This document shows, piece after piece, positions 1 to 9,597 of a stretch of DNA of 64,000 nt. Source of the DNA: Pseudomonas asiatica (GTDB lineage Bacteria; Pseudomonadota; Gammaproteobacteria; Pseudomonadales; Pseudomonadaceae); NCBI RefSeq assembly GCF_009932335.1, contig NZ_BLJF01000001.1, positions 1,674,001 to 1,738,000 of the forward strand. Reading direction: 5' to 3'. The position numbers and the translations under genes were made by a program. The notes below the pieces were generated by a model. That model was not told the origin of the DNA. It searched no databases and saw nothing but the letters and a program-made list of their open reading frames with translations. Each line of letters begins with the position of its first letter. Positions within the stretch are counted from its first letter, which is position 1.

Positions 1-1137
1 CTCCAACCCGTAAGCCTGGAATACCCAGCCGGAAAGCAGCGTACCGACCAGCCGCCCTAGCGCGTTGGACATGTAGTAGAAGCCCACATCCAGCGATACC
101 CCGTCTTCCTTGGCATAGCTGACGATCAGGTAGCTATGCAGCGACGAATTCACGGCGAACAGCACGCCGAACAGCATCAGCCCGCCAAGCACCATCCCCT
201 GGGCCGACCAGCCTGCCGACAGGCCCACGGCGATGAGCGCCGGCAGCCCGGCAAGGGCGATCGCCCAGATGAAAGCCGCGCGACCGTCGGGCACCTGGCC
301 GCGTTTCTTGCCAGTGATGTGGGGGGCAAGCGACTGGACGATGCCGTAGCCGATTATCCATGCAGCCAGGAAGCCGCCGACCAGCCAGAAGTCCCAGCCA
401 AAAGCCGTGCTCAGGTACACCGGCAAAGCCACGACGAACCAGACGTCACGGGCGCCAAAGAGAAACAGCCGTGCGGCCGAAAGAATGTTGATGGCCCGGC
501 TCTTGGACAGCATGTCGCGGAACTTCGGCTTGGCCTTGGCCTTGCCCAGGTCCTTCTTCAGCAGGATCAGGCTGCCGACCCAGATCAATGCCAGTACCGT
601 CGCCATGGCCAGCACCGCCAGGGTGAAGCCGAGCAGGGCGAGCAGGGCGCCACCAAGGAAGAAACCCACGCCCTTGAGCGCGTTTTTCGAGCCCGTCAGG
701 ATGGCCACCCACTTGTACAGGGTGCCTTGCTGGCTGCCTGGCACCAGCAGCTTGATGGAGCTCTTGGCACTCATCTTGTTCAGGTCCTTGGCGATGCCGG
801 ACAGCGCCTGTGCCGCCATCACCCAGGGCACTGTCAGCCAGGCTGCCGGCACCGTGAGCATCAGCAGGGCCAGAACCTGCAGGCCCAAGCCTATGTTCAT
901 GGTGCGATTCAGCCCCAGGCGGGCGCCGAGGTAGCCGCCCACCAGGTTGGTGATCACGCCGAACACTTCATAGAACAGGAACAGCGCCGCGATCTGCAGC
1001 GGCGTGTAGCCCAGCGTATGGAAGTGCAGTACCACCAACATGCGCAACGCACCGTCGGTGAGGGTGAAGGCCCAGTAGTTGCCGGTAACCAGCAGGTACT
1101 GACGCACGTGTGCAGGCAGGGCTGACAACGCCTTCAT
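1..1137 (-). CDS. arsJ: ArsJ organoarsenical efflux MFS transporter (C-terminus outside window)
   Basis: Inner-membrane major-facilitator protein of the ArsJ family. It is known to export 1-arseno-3-phosphoglycerate, the unstable product made when GAPDH uses arsenate in place of phosphate. The visible 379 residues begin MKALSALPAHVRQYLL and form serial hydrophobic helices with a short cytoplasmic loop rich in Lys near residues 190-215. The start at 1137 is 9 bases downstream of the GAPDH stop, so the two genes are cotranscribed and almost certainly translationally linked. The GAPDH-ArsJ pairing is diagnostic for this family. The C-terminal end lies beyond base 1. Confidence 0.93.
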   Translation of the reverse strand, partial: MKALSALPAHVRQYLLVTGNYWAFTLTDGALRMLVVLHFHTLGYTPLQIAALFLFYEVFGVITNLVGGYLGARLGLNRTMNIGLGLQVLALLMLTVPAAWLTVPWVMAAQALSGIAKDLNKMSAKSSIKLLVPGSQQGTLYKWVAILTGSKNALKGVGFFLGGALLALLGFTLAVLAMATVLALIWVGSLILLKKDLGKAKAKPKFRDMLSKSRAINILSAARLFLFGARDVWFVVALPVYLSTAFGWDFWLVGGFLAAWIIGYGIVQSLAPHITGKKRGQVPDGRAAFIWAIALAGLPALIAVGLSAGWSAQGMVLGGLMLFGVLFAVNSSLHSYLIVSYAKEDGVSLDVGFYYMSNALGRLVGTLLSGWVFQAYGLE

Positions 1138-1146
1138 GATTGCCGG

Positions 1147-2151
1147 TTACTCCGCCGTGCCGACCATTCGGGCCAGTTCCGCTGCACGGTTGGCGTAGCC
1201 CCACTCGTTGTCGTACCAGGCGTAGATCTTCACCTGGGTACCATTGACCACCAGGGTCGATAGCGCATCGATGATGGAGGACCGCGGGTCGGTGCGGTAG
1301 TCGATGGACACCAGCGGTCGCTGTTCGTAGCCCAGGATACCCTTCAACGGGCCTTCGGCAGCCGCCTTCAACAACGCATTGACCTCTTCGGCAGTGGTCT
1401 CGCGTGCCACTTCGAACACGCAGTCGGTCAGCGAGGCGTTGGCCAGCGGTACACGCACGGCATGGCCATTCAGCTTGCCGCGCAGTTCAGGAAAGATCTC
1501 GGCGATTGCGGTAGCCGAGCCCGTGGTGGTCGGGATCAGGCTCATGCCCGAGGCGCGGGCGCGACGCAGGTCCTTGTGCGGTGTATCGAGGATGCTCTGG
1601 GTATTGGTCAGGTCGTGGATGGTGGTGATCGAGCCGTGGCGGATGCCCAGGTTCTCGTGAATCACCTTGACCACTGGGGCCAGGCAGTTGGTGGTGCAGG
1701 AAGCGGCGGTGACGATACGGTGCTGCGCCGGGTCGAACAGGTGCTGGTTGACGCCCATTACCACGTTCAGCGCGCCTTTCTCCTTCACTGGCGCGCAGAC
1801 CACCACGCGTTTGACGCCCTGGTCCAGGTAGGCCTGGAGCACGGCTACCGACTTCATCTTGCCGCTGGCTTCGATGACCAGCTCGCAGCCCGACCAGTCG
1901 GTGTCCGCAATGTTCTTGTTCGCGGTGACCTTGATGCGCTTGCCCTCGATCACCACCGAGTCGCCATCTGCCCCGGCTTCACGATCCCAGCGCCCGTGGA
2001 CCGAATCGAAATTGATCAGGTGGGCGTGGGTCTCGGCGTCGCCGGCCGGGTCATTGATCTGGACGAATTCGAATTCCGGCCAGCCCCAGGACGCGCGCAG
2101 CGCCAGGCGACCGATACGGCCAAACCCATTGATGCCTACTTTGATTGCCAT
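1147..2151 (-). CDS. ArsJ-associated glyceraldehyde-3-phosphate dehydrogenase
   Basis: A 334-residue GAPDH of the type found inside ars operons. It uses arsenate with glyceraldehyde 3-phosphate to form 1-arseno-3-phosphoglycerate, which the adjacent ArsJ pumps out. The Rossmann start [10 protein letters not shown] lies at residues 7-16, and the catalytic Cys152 and its surround SCTTNCLAP are intact, as are the C-terminal NEWGYANR residues. It lies between arsH (23-base gap) and arsJ (9-base gap). Together they give an arsenate-resistance route that does not need ArsC, which matters here because arsC is degraded. A housekeeping role is unlikely given this operon context. Confidence 0.93.
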   Translation of the reverse strand: MAIKVGINGFGRIGRLALRASWGWPEFEFVQINDPAGDAETHAHLINFDSVHGRWDREAGADGDSVVIEGKRIKVTANKNIADTDWSGCELVIEASGKMKSVAVLQAYLDQGVKRVVVCAPVKEKGALNVVMGVNQHLFDPAQHRIVTAASCTTNCLAPVVKVIHENLGIRHGSITTIHDLTNTQSILDTPHKDLRRARASGMSLIPTTTGSATAIAEIFPELRGKLNGHAVRVPLANASLTDCVFEVARETTAEEVNALLKAAAEGPLKGILGYEQRPLVSIDYRTDPRSSIIDALSTLVVNGTQVKIYAWYDNEWGYANRAAELARMVGTAE

Positions 2152-2174
2152 GGTCTTGTTCTCGAGTTGTGACT

Positions 2175-2891
2175 TCAGATGGATCGTTGATTGACACGCC
2201 TGGACAATTCCTCGGCCGACTCCTTGCGCTCGGAGTAGCGGTCGACTAGGTAGTCGGCGCGGTCGCGCAACAGCAGGGTGAACTTCACCAGTTCTTCCAT
2301 GACGTCGACGACACGGTCGTAGTACGGGGACGGTTTCATGCGGCCCGTTTCGTCGAACTCCAGGTAGGCCTTGGGTACGGACGACTGGTTAGGGATGGTG
2401 AACATGCGCATCCAGCGGCCAAGCACACGCAGCTGGTTGACCACGTTGAACGACTGCGAACCGCCGCATACCTGCATGACCGCAAGGGTCTTGCCCTGGG
2501 TCGGCCGTACGGCGCCCATGCTCAGGGGGATCCAGTCGATCTGCGACTTGAACACGCCGGTCATTGCACCGTGGCGTTCCGGCGAGCACCAGACCATGCC
2601 TTCGGACCACAACACCAGATCGCGCAGTTCCTTGACCATGGGGTGGTCATCGGGCACGTCATCCGCCAGTGGCAGCCCGGTCGGATTGAAGATGCGCGTC
2701 TCGGCACCGAAGTGCTCCAGCAGGCGCGCCGCTTCTTCCGTCAGCAGACGGCTGAACGAACGCTCGCGGGTCGATCCGTACAGCAGCAGGATGCGAGGCT
2801 TGTGGGTGGACCGCTGCGCGATCGCCAGTTTCTCGGCTGTCGGCAGATCGACCAGGTCGTTGTCGATGTTGGGAATGTGGTGTTCGGTCAT
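2175..2891 (-). CDS. arsH: ArsH organoarsenical oxidase / NADPH-dependent FMN reductase
   Basis: A 238-residue flavoprotein of the ArsH family. It oxidises trivalent methylated and aromatic arsenicals to less toxic pentavalent forms using NADPH and FMN. The FMN-phosphate loop [12 protein letters not shown] (about residues 37-48) is clear, as are the conserved [10 protein letters not shown] and [10 protein letters not shown] segments (about 103-145). It starts 3 bases after the ACR3 stop, a typical tight operon junction, and precedes the GAPDH-arsJ pair. Length and motifs match intact family members. Confidence 0.95.
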   Translation of the reverse strand: MTEHHIPNIDNDLVDLPTAEKLAIAQRSTHKPRILLLYGSTRERSFSRLLTEEAARLLEHFGAETRIFNPTGLPLADDVPDDHPMVKELRDLVLWSEGMVWCSPERHGAMTGVFKSQIDWIPLSMGAVRPTQGKTLAVMQVCGGSQSFNVVNQLRVLGRWMRMFTIPNQSSVPKAYLEFDETGRMKPSPYYDRVVDVMEELVKFTLLLRDRADYLVDRYSERKESAEELSRRVNQRSI

Positions 2892-2894
2892 GTT

Positions 2895-3956
2895 TCACTC
2901 CTGGGACAAGGCGCCAGATGGCTGATCGAACCAGCGACGCTTGAGCCACCAGGCCACGCCAACCAGCGAGATGAGTACCGGCACTTCCACCAAGGGCCCG
3001 ATGACGGTGGCAAACGCGACCGGCGAGGCGAGGCCGAAGGTGGCGATGGCCACCGCAATGGCCAGTTCGAAATTGTTGCTTGCAGCGGTGAAGGCCAGCG
3101 CAGTGGTGCGGGGGTAGTCGGCCTCCAGCAGCTTGCCCATCCAGAAGCTGAAGAAGAACATCACCACGAAATAGATGGTCAGCGGGATGGCGATGCGCAG
3201 CACGTCCAGCGGCAGTTGCAGCACCATGTCGCCTTTCAGGCTGAACATTGCAACGATGGTCAGCAGCAACGCCACGAGGGTCAGCGGGCTGATTTTCGGA
3301 ATGAAGTGCTCCTGGTACCAGGTGGCGCCTTTACGGCTTATCAGGGTCTTGCGGGTCAGGAAACCGGCCAGGAACGGGATACCCAGGTAGATCAACACCG
3401 ATTGGGCTATATCGAGGAAGCTGGTCTCGATGACGCTACCTTCCAGGCCGAACAGTGGCGGCAGCAGGCCCAGGAAGATCCAGGCGTACACGCTGAAGAA
3501 CAGAATCTGGAAAATGCTGTTGAAGGCGACCAGGCCGGCCACGTACTGGTTATTGCCGCCGGCGATCTGGTTCCATACCAGCACCATGGCGATGCAACGC
3601 GCCAGGCCGATGATTATCAGGCCGGTCATGTACTCGGGCTTGTCGGAAAGGAACACTACTGCCAGCCCGAACATCAGCACCGGGCCGATCACCCAGTTCT
3701 GGATCAGCGACAGGGCAAGGATGCGCTTGTTCTTGAAGACCTGTGGCAACTCCTCGTATTTCACCTTCGCCAATGGCGGGTACATCATGACGATCAGGCC
3801 GATTGCGATGGGGATGTTCGTCGAGCCCACCGACAGCCTGTTCAGCCACGCTGGCAACCCCTGGAACAGGCTGCCGAGAGTGATCCCCAGGCCCATGGCC
3901 AGGAAGATCCAGACCGTCAGGTAGCGGTCGAGGAAGGAAAGCCGGCTTTTGCTCAT
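2895..3956 (-). CDS. arsB: ACR3-family arsenite efflux permease
   Basis: A 353-residue membrane protein with about ten hydrophobic helices, beginning [20 protein letters not shown], as in the ACR3 (BART superfamily) arsenite carriers. It exports As(OH)3 using the proton motive force. The family Cys of the fourth helix region is present in [13 protein letters not shown], and the [19 protein letters not shown] helix appears as [18 protein letters not shown]. It is separated from arsR by about 115 bases holding a decayed arsC tail. In many Pseudomonas ars operons this permease is called ArsB although it is not of the E. coli ArsB family. Confidence 0.95.
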   Translation of the reverse strand: MSKSRLSFLDRYLTVWIFLAMGLGITLGSLFQGLPAWLNRLSVGSTNIPIAIGLIVMMYPPLAKVKYEELPQVFKNKRILALSLIQNWVIGPVLMFGLAVVFLSDKPEYMTGLIIIGLARCIAMVLVWNQIAGGNNQYVAGLVAFNSIFQILFFSVYAWIFLGLLPPLFGLEGSVIETSFLDIAQSVLIYLGIPFLAGFLTRKTLISRKGATWYQEHFIPKISPLTLVALLLTIVAMFSLKGDMVLQLPLDVLRIAIPLTIYFVVMFFFSFWMGKLLEADYPRTTALAFTAASNNFELAIAVAIATFGLASPVAFATVIGPLVEVPVLISLVGVAWWLKRRWFDQPSGALSQE

Positions 3957-3974
3957 GGTGTATCTCCCTGAACG

Positions 3975-4061
3975 TCAGAGCGTTCCGATGATCGCCAGCT
4001 CAGCCTTGAGCCGGGCTGCATCCAGTTGTTCGAAAGGCAATGCGAGAAATGCCTTTTTTCT
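3975..4061 (-). pseudogene. arsC: Remnant of arsC: last 28 codons of a thioredoxin-type arsenate reductase
   Basis: Reading the minus strand from 4061 to the TGA at 3975 gives a 28-codon frame with AFLALPFEQLDAARLKAEL and the end IIGTL. From memory this matches the C-terminal end of Pseudomonas ArsC, which typically reads RAFLALP...LKAELDRIGTL. The N-terminal catalytic part (CTxNxCRS loop) is absent. The fragment starts within 10 bases of the arsR stop, so an internal deletion probably fused the arsR end to the arsC tail. It has no start codon or ribosome-binding site and should be non-functional. Confidence 0.75.
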
Positions 4062-4070
4062 CGGCAGTGG

Positions 4071-4427
4071 TCAGCAGCAGGCAGCGACGCGCTGAGGGCG
4101 GTCACCCATGGTGTCCAGTCGTTTGGCGCTGGTGCTCAACCATTCGCGATTGGCTTCCAGCGTGGTTACCAGCACATCGCGTACCCAGGCGGGCAGTTCT
4201 GGATGCAGGCGGTAGTAAACCCATTGGCCCTGCCTGCGGTCTTCAAGCAGGCCGCAGGTGCGCAGTTGTGCGAGGTGGCGAGAAACCTTGGGTTGGCTTT
4301 CTTCCAGGGCGCAGATCAGTTCACAGACGCACAGCTCTTCCTCGCGAGCGATCAGCAGCATCATCCGAATGCGGTTCTCGTCGGCGAGGCATTTGAAGAC
4401 CTGGGTCGGGGTCAGCGAGTCAGTCAT
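4071..4427 (-). CDS. arsR: ArsR metalloregulatory repressor of the ars operon
   Basis: A 118-residue ArsR/SmtB winged-helix repressor that leaves DNA when arsenite or antimonite binds. The inducer site ELCVCEL (Cys33, Cys35) sits in the recognition-helix region, followed by the DNA-binding helix SQPKVSRHLAQL (about 44-55). The C-terminus ends in a Cys-Cys pair. The start at 4427 (MTDSLTPTQVF) matches family N-termini; an upstream in-frame ATG at 4469 would add an atypical tail. It is the first gene of the minus-strand ars operon, and a dyad at 4486-4507 is its likely operator. Confidence 0.95.
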   Translation of the reverse strand: MTDSLTPTQVFKCLADENRIRMMLLIAREEELCVCELICALEESQPKVSRHLAQLRTCGLLEDRRQGQWVYYRLHPELPAWVRDVLVTTLEANREWLSTSAKRLDTMGDRPQRVAACC

Positions 4428-4485
4428 GGGCGTTCTCGGCGCGGGCAGCTGGTGCCTATGGCGGGGCATTCAATGTATATGTTTT

Positions 4486-4507
4486 TTCGAATATACGGAT
4501 TTTCGAA
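4486..4507. promoter_or_regulatory. Candidate ArsR operator
   Basis: A 22-base hyphenated dyad bounded by two TTCGAA hexamers, with a partly symmetric centre (TATACGGATT). It lies 59 bases upstream of the arsR start in an AT-rich island of otherwise GC-rich DNA. ArsR proteins are known to bind such dyads and autoregulate. That this is the site is inferred from position and symmetry. Confidence 0.6.
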
Positions 4508-4586
4508 TGTATTGCAAGGCCGCCGGATCTGTTCTGCGCACCTTGTGAAAGCAACGGCCTTGCTCAATTCCCAAAACTGGCGCGAT

Positions 4587-4709
4587 CCCTGTGGGAGCGG
4601 CCTTGTGTCGCGAAAGGGCTGCAAAGCAGCCCCAGCAATTTCAACTGTTGCGCATCAAGCCTGGGGCCGCTTTGCGGCCCTTTCGCGACACAAGGCCGCT
4701 CCCACAGGG
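4587..4709. repeat. Inverted REP pair (BIME-like), copy 1
   Basis: Two inward-facing copies of a Pseudomonas REP, with outer arms CTGTGGGAGCGGCC and GGCCGCTCCCACAG. Inner arms contain TTGTGTCGCGAAAGGGC and its complement, and a spacer reads CAATTTCAACTGTTGCGCA. The whole unit of about 123 bases recurs at 40828-40943. It lies between divergent transcription units and probably forms a long stem. Confidence 0.85.
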
Positions 4710-4810
4710 TCCCTGTCAACTTGATGAGGCACGGTAGCGTTCTGTCAATCAAGGCTGTGCAAATACGTTTAACATGCTCCAGGCCTGCCCCCATCGTTGA
4801 AGAGATCTGT

Positions 4811-5731
4811 ATGGAGTTACGTCAGCTTCGCTATTTCCTGAGTGTTCTGGAGTACGGCAGCCTTGGCAGGGCTGCGGTCGAGCTAGGGGTTGGCGCCTCG
4901 GCTTTGAGCCAGCAGTTGTCGAAGCTGGAGAGCGAGGTGAGTACCCGGCTTTTGACGCGTTCGAGCACCGGCGTAGCGCCGACCGCGGCCGGGCTGGCCT
5001 TCGAATACCATGCGCGCCTGGCGCTTCGTCAGGCGGAGCATGCTGTCCTGGCGGCACAAAGTGGTCGCATGAGCGGCTATGCCAGCGTGGGGCTGGCACC
5101 GATCACTGCATCGATCCTTGGCTTGGCGTTGATCGACAGGATGCGAGAGCGCTATCCCGACATCCGGCTGCACCTGGTGGAAATGCTGTCTGGTTATCTG
5201 ATGAACCAACTCAATGCCAGGCACCTTGACCTGGCGGTGCTGTTCCAGGCAGAGACGGGGCCGCGCCTGGAGGTGCGGGGGCTGCTGACGGAGCGGCTGT
5301 TCGTGCTGGTTCCCGCACCGCTGGTCAAGGACGGCTGGGGCGAGTCGCTCACGTTGCAACAGATCGCGACGTTGCCGTTGGTGATGCCCAGCAACCAGCA
5401 TGGATTGCGCACGACGTTGCGCTCGATTTTCGAGCGGGCAGGGCTGGAGGCCAGCATCGTCATGGAAGTCGATGGCCTGTCGCTGTTGATGGATTGCGTG
5501 TGTGCGGGCCATGCCGCCACCATCCAGCCCGGCGCGACGGTGGCCCGGGCGCATCAGGCGGGCTTGCGCGTGTTTGCTGTCGACGAAGCCCTGGCGCAGC
5601 GTCGCAATGTGATTGTCAGCCTGACTGATGACGAGCTCTCACCGGCGGCGCTGGCTACGCGGATCGTACTGCAGGACGTTGCCCGGGAGCTGGTGGAGCA
5701 GGGCCGATGGCCAGGCGCACGGCTGCTTTGA
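4811..5731 (+). CDS. LysR-family regulator, probable activator of the tcu genes
   Basis: A 306-residue LysR-type regulator beginning MELRQLRYFLSVLEYGSLGR. The N-terminal winged helix spans about residues 1-60 (AAVELGVGASALSQQLSKLE), followed by the two-lobed effector domain. The start at 4811 follows an AAGAGATCTGT ribosome-binding region; a longer in-frame start at 4721 reads through the promoter and is rejected. The gene points toward tcuA, 148 bases away. That arrangement suggests it controls TcuA/TcuB in response to tricarballylate or another tricarboxylate. The ligand is inferred from neighbours only. Confidence 0.85.
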   Translation: MELRQLRYFLSVLEYGSLGRAAVELGVGASALSQQLSKLESEVSTRLLTRSSTGVAPTAAGLAFEYHARLALRQAEHAVLAAQSGRMSGYASVGLAPITASILGLALIDRMRERYPDIRLHLVEMLSGYLMNQLNARHLDLAVLFQAETGPRLEVRGLLTERLFVLVPAPLVKDGWGESLTLQQIATLPLVMPSNQHGLRTTLRSIFERAGLEASIVMEVDGLSLLMDCVCAGHAATIQPGATVARAHQAGLRVFAVDEALAQRRNVIVSLTDDELSPAALATRIVLQDVARELVEQGRWPGARLL

Positions 5732-5833
5732 CCCAGGCGCCGGGGGCGCTTGTTCCGACCCTTTAGAAAAACTGAATGCCTCCCCCCGACCATCGCGTTT
5801 CGCGGTCTGCGGGCGCTCATTAAAGTCCCCGGT

Positions 5834-5866
5834 CACGAGGAGCAGCCGAACATTCGGCTCTTCGTG
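5834..5866 (+). promoter_or_regulatory. Stem-loop immediately upstream of the tcuA ribosome-binding site
   Basis: CACGA and TCGTG outer arms with GCCGAA/TTCGGC inner arms form a 33-base hairpin that ends four bases before the GGAGG of tcuA. It could modulate translation or protect a processed mRNA end. No factor is identifiable from sequence. Confidence 0.45.
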
Positions 5867-5879
5867 ATCTGGAGGCGAA

Positions 5880-7334
5880 ATGATCGATGTGCTAGTCATC
5901 GGAGGGGGCAATGCCGCCCTCTGTGCCGCGCTGATGGCGCGAGAGGCCGGAGCCAGCGTGCTGCTGCTCGAGGCCGCACCCCGCGCCTGGCGTGGTGGCA
6001 ACTCACAACACACGCGCAACCTGAGGTGCATGCATGATGGACCGCAGGATGTGCTGGTCGAGGCGTACCCGGAAGAAGAATTCTGGCAGGACCTGCTGAA
6101 GGTTACCGGTGGCCAGACCGACGAAAAGCTTGCGCGGCTGGTGATTCGCGCGTCCTCCAGTTGTCGCGGGTGGATGCGCCGCCATGGCGTGCATTTTCAG
6201 CCCTCATTGTCGGGTGCGCTGCACACAGCAAGGACCAACGCCTTCTTCATGGGCGGCGGCAAGGCACTGGTCAATGCCTACTTTCGCAGCGCCGAAAACC
6301 TTGGCGTACAGATACGCTACGACACGCCAGTAGCCGACATCGAACTGCAGGGCGGACGCTTCGTCGCGGCCCATGTGCCGGCGCGTGAGGTTCAGGGGCG
6401 ACACCTGCCTGCCGAGCGCATCGAGGCGCGTACCTGTGTGCTTGCCGCCGGCGGCTTCGAGTCCAACCGTGAGTGGTTGCGCGAGGCGTGGGGGCAGAAC
6501 GAGCGAGGGGAGTGGCCTTCGGACAATTTCCTGATCCGTGGCACGCGCTTCAATGACGGGGTGCTGTTGCGCCGCATGATCGAACAGGGCGCCGACACGA
6601 TTGGCGACCCGACCCAGGCGCACATGGTGGCGATCGATGCTCGTGCGCCGTTGTACGACGGCGGCATTTGCACGCGCATCGATTGTGTGTCGCTGGGCGT
6701 GGTGGTCAACCGCGATGGCCAGCGCTTCTACGATGAAGGCGAGGATTTCTGGCCCAAGCGCTATGCCATCTGGGGGCGCCTGGTGGCGCATCAGCCTGGG
6801 CAGGTGGGGTTCTCTATCATCGACCAGAAAGCCCTCGGGCGCTTCATGCCACCGGTTTTTCCGGGCGCTACTGCCGATAGCCTGGAGGCGTTGGCCGGCC
6901 TGCTCGGTTTGCCTGTGCAGGCCTTCCTCGAAACCGTGCATGCCTACAACCGAGCCTGCCAGGTGGGCACTTTCGACCACACCCGGCTGGACGACTGCCA
7001 CACCGCAGGCCTGGAACCGGCGAAAAGCCACTGGGCGCGCCCGATCGATACGCCGCCTTATTACGGCTACCCGCTGCGCCCTGGCGTGACTTTCACCTAC
7101 CTGGGGCTGCGCACCGATGAAACCGCCGCCGTCCATTTCGACGGGCGTCCCAGCCCGAACCTGTTCGTTGCCGGTGAAATGATGGCGGGCAATGTACTGG
7201 GCAAGGGCTACACCGCAGGCGTCGGCATGTCCATCGGCACCGCCTTCGGCCGTATCGCCGGGACCAGCGCTGCTGCGGCGGCGGGTTACGAACATCCAGA
7301 AAAAGAGAAGAGCCATGACTGCGCAACTGCCTGA
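5880..7334 (+). CDS. tcuA: FAD-dependent tricarballylate dehydrogenase TcuA
   Basis: A 484-residue flavoprotein of the fumarate-reductase/succinate-dehydrogenase flavoprotein family. The FAD-binding motif [15 protein letters not shown] opens the protein (residues 4-18). It continues with the FAD-contact segment [13 protein letters not shown] (about 41-53) and a C-terminal [20 protein letters not shown] motif typical of TcuA. The family oxidises tricarballylate to cis-aconitate and passes electrons to TcuB. The start at 5880 has GGAGG nearby, and the end overlaps tcuB by 20 bases, indicating translational coupling. A hairpin lies just before its ribosome-binding site. Confidence 0.92.
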   Translation: MIDVLVIGGGNAALCAALMAREAGASVLLLEAAPRAWRGGNSQHTRNLRCMHDGPQDVLVEAYPEEEFWQDLLKVTGGQTDEKLARLVIRASSSCRGWMRRHGVHFQPSLSGALHTARTNAFFMGGGKALVNAYFRSAENLGVQIRYDTPVADIELQGGRFVAAHVPAREVQGRHLPAERIEARTCVLAAGGFESNREWLREAWGQNERGEWPSDNFLIRGTRFNDGVLLRRMIEQGADTIGDPTQAHMVAIDARAPLYDGGICTRIDCVSLGVVVNRDGQRFYDEGEDFWPKRYAIWGRLVAHQPGQVGFSIIDQKALGRFMPPVFPGATADSLEALAGLLGLPVQAFLETVHAYNRACQVGTFDHTRLDDCHTAGLEPAKSHWARPIDTPPYYGYPLRPGVTFTYLGLRTDETAAVHFDGRPSPNLFVAGEMMAGNVLGKGYTAGVGMSIGTAFGRIAGTSAAAAAGYEHPEKEKSHDCATA

Positions 7335-8496
7335 GCCACGCCAGCCTGACACCGCCGGGCCGGCCCTCGAACTGATCCCGGTGTTGAACGTCGAGGAGCA
7401 GGAAGTGGACCGGCAAATGCGGATCTGCAATGCCTGCCGTTACTGCGAGGGCTTTTGCGCGGTTTTCCCGGCGATGACCCGCAGGCTGGAGTTCGGCAAG
7501 GCCGATATCCATTACCTGGCCAACCTGTGCCACAACTGCGGCGCCTGCCTGCATGCCTGCCAGTACGCGCAGCCCCACGAATTCGCGGTGAACGTGCCCC
7601 AGGCGATGGCCAAAGTGCGCGGGCAGACATACGCCGAGTACGCCTGGCCGGCCCTCTTCGGGCGGCTGTACAGGCACAACGGCACCTATGTCGCCAGTGC
7701 ATTGGCCGTAGCCTTGTCGCTGTTCCTGCTGCTGACCTTGTTCGTCAACGGCACGCTGCTGCCCGGGCGGTTGGCTGGGAATTTCTATGCGGTCTTCCCG
7801 CACAACACCCTGGCACTGATGTTCGGAAGCGTCTTTGCCGCTGCAGCGCTGGCCCTGGCGGTGGCGATACGTCGCTTCTGGCGCTCGGTCTCGCCTGCCG
7901 AGGCGCTGGCGCAACCGGCCAATGGGGCGGTGTTCGAGGCATCAAGCGCGGTGTTGACCTTGAAATACCTCGACGGTGGGCACGGCCAAGGTTGCAACAA
8001 TGCCGATGATCGCTACACGCTCTGGCGCCGTCGCTTCCATCACTTCACCTTCTACGGCTTCATGCTGTGCTTTGCCGCCACGGTGGTCGCCACCGGTTAT
8101 CACTACCTGCTGGGCCAGCAGGCGCCGTACCCGCTGCTGAGTGCACCGGTGTTGCTCGGAACCCTGGGCGGAATTGGCTTGATTGTCGGGCCGGCCGGGT
8201 TGCTGGCGCTGAACCTGCGCAGGGCGCCGGAGCAGGGCGATGTGGCCCAGCGCCCCATGGACCGGGCCTTCATTCTGCTTCTGCTGTTGGTCAGCGCCAC
8301 AGGCCTCGCCTTGCTGGGCCTGCGTGATACCGCAGCGATGGCGATCGTGCTGGCGCTTCACCTGGGGACGGTGATGGCGCTGTTCATCACGCTGCCCTAT
8401 GGCAAGTTTGCCCATGGCCTGTTCCGCAGCGCGGCACTGCTCAAGTTTGCAATCGAGAAGCGCCGGCCCAACAAGCTGGGCCTGGGCGGGGAGTGA
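7315..8496 (+). CDS. tcuB: Tricarballylate/citrate utilisation membrane iron-sulfur protein TcuB
   Basis: A 393-residue protein with two N-terminal cysteine clusters, [11 protein letters not shown] (residues 38-48) and [11 protein letters not shown] (72-82). They should hold two 4Fe-4S centres. About six hydrophobic helices with conserved His follow, the likely haem-binding membrane part. In the known system TcuB reoxidises the flavin of TcuA and feeds electrons to the quinone pool. The start at 7315 ([10 protein letters not shown]) lies inside the tcuA end. A longer in-frame reading from 7192 only overlaps tcuA. Both genes form one transcription unit. Confidence 0.92.
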   Translation: MTAQLPEPRQPDTAGPALELIPVLNVEEQEVDRQMRICNACRYCEGFCAVFPAMTRRLEFGKADIHYLANLCHNCGACLHACQYAQPHEFAVNVPQAMAKVRGQTYAEYAWPALFGRLYRHNGTYVASALAVALSLFLLLTLFVNGTLLPGRLAGNFYAVFPHNTLALMFGSVFAAAALALAVAIRRFWRSVSPAEALAQPANGAVFEASSAVLTLKYLDGGHGQGCNNADDRYTLWRRRFHHFTFYGFMLCFAATVVATGYHYLLGQQAPYPLLSAPVLLGTLGGIGLIVGPAGLLALNLRRAPEQGDVAQRPMDRAFILLLLLVSATGLALLGLRDTAAMAIVLALHLGTVMALFITLPYGKFAHGLFRSAALLKFAIEKRRPNKLGLGGE

Positions 8497-8556
8497 ACCA
8501 TGAACTCAGCCCGTATTTCCCCTGCGCCGTGCCGAGCCGGAAGCAAGGCATTTCGT

Positions 8557-9450
8557 TCAACGGTTGGGCCACTTGTCCAGCAGGATCGACACGAACTTCT
8601 CCGCTGCCGGCGACAGCGACGCCCCTCTGCGGTAGACCAACCCCAGGGTGCGGGTTACCTGGGGCTCGATCAGCGGCACGCTGACCAGCGTCGGGTGGTC
8701 GGCGCTGGGCATGGCCAGGCTGGGCATGGCCGACACGCCCAGCCCGGCCTCGACCATGCCCAGCGAGGTCGACAGGTGCTGAACCTCATAGAACCACTTG
8801 GGCCGCAGGTTGAGCCCGGACAGGGCATGGTCAAGCAGCATCCGGTTACCGCTAAGCCGGCCTACGCCGATCAGGCGGTAGTCGGCCAGTTCTGTCCAGG
8901 TGACGGCCTCACGGTTCGCCAGCTTGTGGTCCCTGCGGCAGGCCAGCACGAAGTGCTCCTGTACCAGGGAGACGAACTCGATGTCCGGGTGCTGGCCACT
9001 CATCATGTTGATGCCGAAATCGGCTTCACCCCGCAGCACGGCTTCGAGCCCGTCGTTGGCACTGAGGTCCAGCAGACGAATGCGGATCTTGGGGTATTGC
9101 TCGTTGTAGTCGCGGATCACCGATGGCAGGAAATAGAACGCTGCGGTCGGAATACAGGCGAGGGTTACCTGGCCGGTCTGTCGTTCTGCGAGTTCGCGAA
9201 TGCTCAGGATCGAGTCTTCGAAGTCATCCAGCAGGCGCCTGGCCTTGGGCAGGAAGTCACGCCCGACGCTGGTCAGACTGACGCGACGAGTAGTGCGTTC
9301 CAGCAACGAAGTGCCCAAGCCTTCCTCGAGCTTCTTGATCCGTCGGCTCAAGGCGGGCTGGGACAGGTGCAGCGCTTCTGCGGCTTCGTGGAAGCTGCCG
9401 AGTTCGGCGATTTTCACGAAAGATCGTATGTCTTGCAGCTCATATTCCAT
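8557..9450 (-). CDS. LysR-family regulator divergent from the PrpF/transporter genes
   Basis: A 297-residue LysR-type regulator: helix-turn-helix AAEALHLSQPALSRRIKKLE (about residues 20-39), then a substrate-binding domain. The start at 9450 (MEYELQDIRSFVKIAE) is preceded by AAGAG. An upstream in-frame ATG at 9501 is less likely. It is transcribed away from the PrpF-family gene at 9598 and convergently with tcuB. A divergent LysR normally controls its neighbour, so this one probably governs isomerase, transporter and porin genes 9598-14804. The inducer is unknown. Confidence 0.87.
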   Translation of the reverse strand: MEYELQDIRSFVKIAELGSFHEAAEALHLSQPALSRRIKKLEEGLGTSLLERTTRRVSLTSVGRDFLPKARRLLDDFEDSILSIRELAERQTGQVTLACIPTAAFYFLPSVIRDYNEQYPKIRIRLLDLSANDGLEAVLRGEADFGINMMSGQHPDIEFVSLVQEHFVLACRRDHKLANREAVTWTELADYRLIGVGRLSGNRMLLDHALSGLNLRPKWFYEVQHLSTSLGMVEAGLGVSAMPSLAMPSADHPTLVSVPLIEPQVTRTLGLVYRRGASLSPAAEKFVSILLDKWPNR

Positions 9451-9597
9451 CTCGGATCGCTCTTGGCATTGGGTTCGGTATTGATGCTCAAATCGGAACA
9501 ATAACTACGATATTTGCATTGGATTGATTTATCCATCCCTGTCAATCTTTTGTCCACAGCATCAATGATGTCCATTGATCAACAAGAGTGCGAAATC

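Noticed and set aside
136..1125. Long plus-strand open frame opposite arsJ
   Set aside because: Composition is typical of an antisense shadow in GC-rich DNA (rich in Gln, His, Arg); the minus strand encodes a recognisable transporter.
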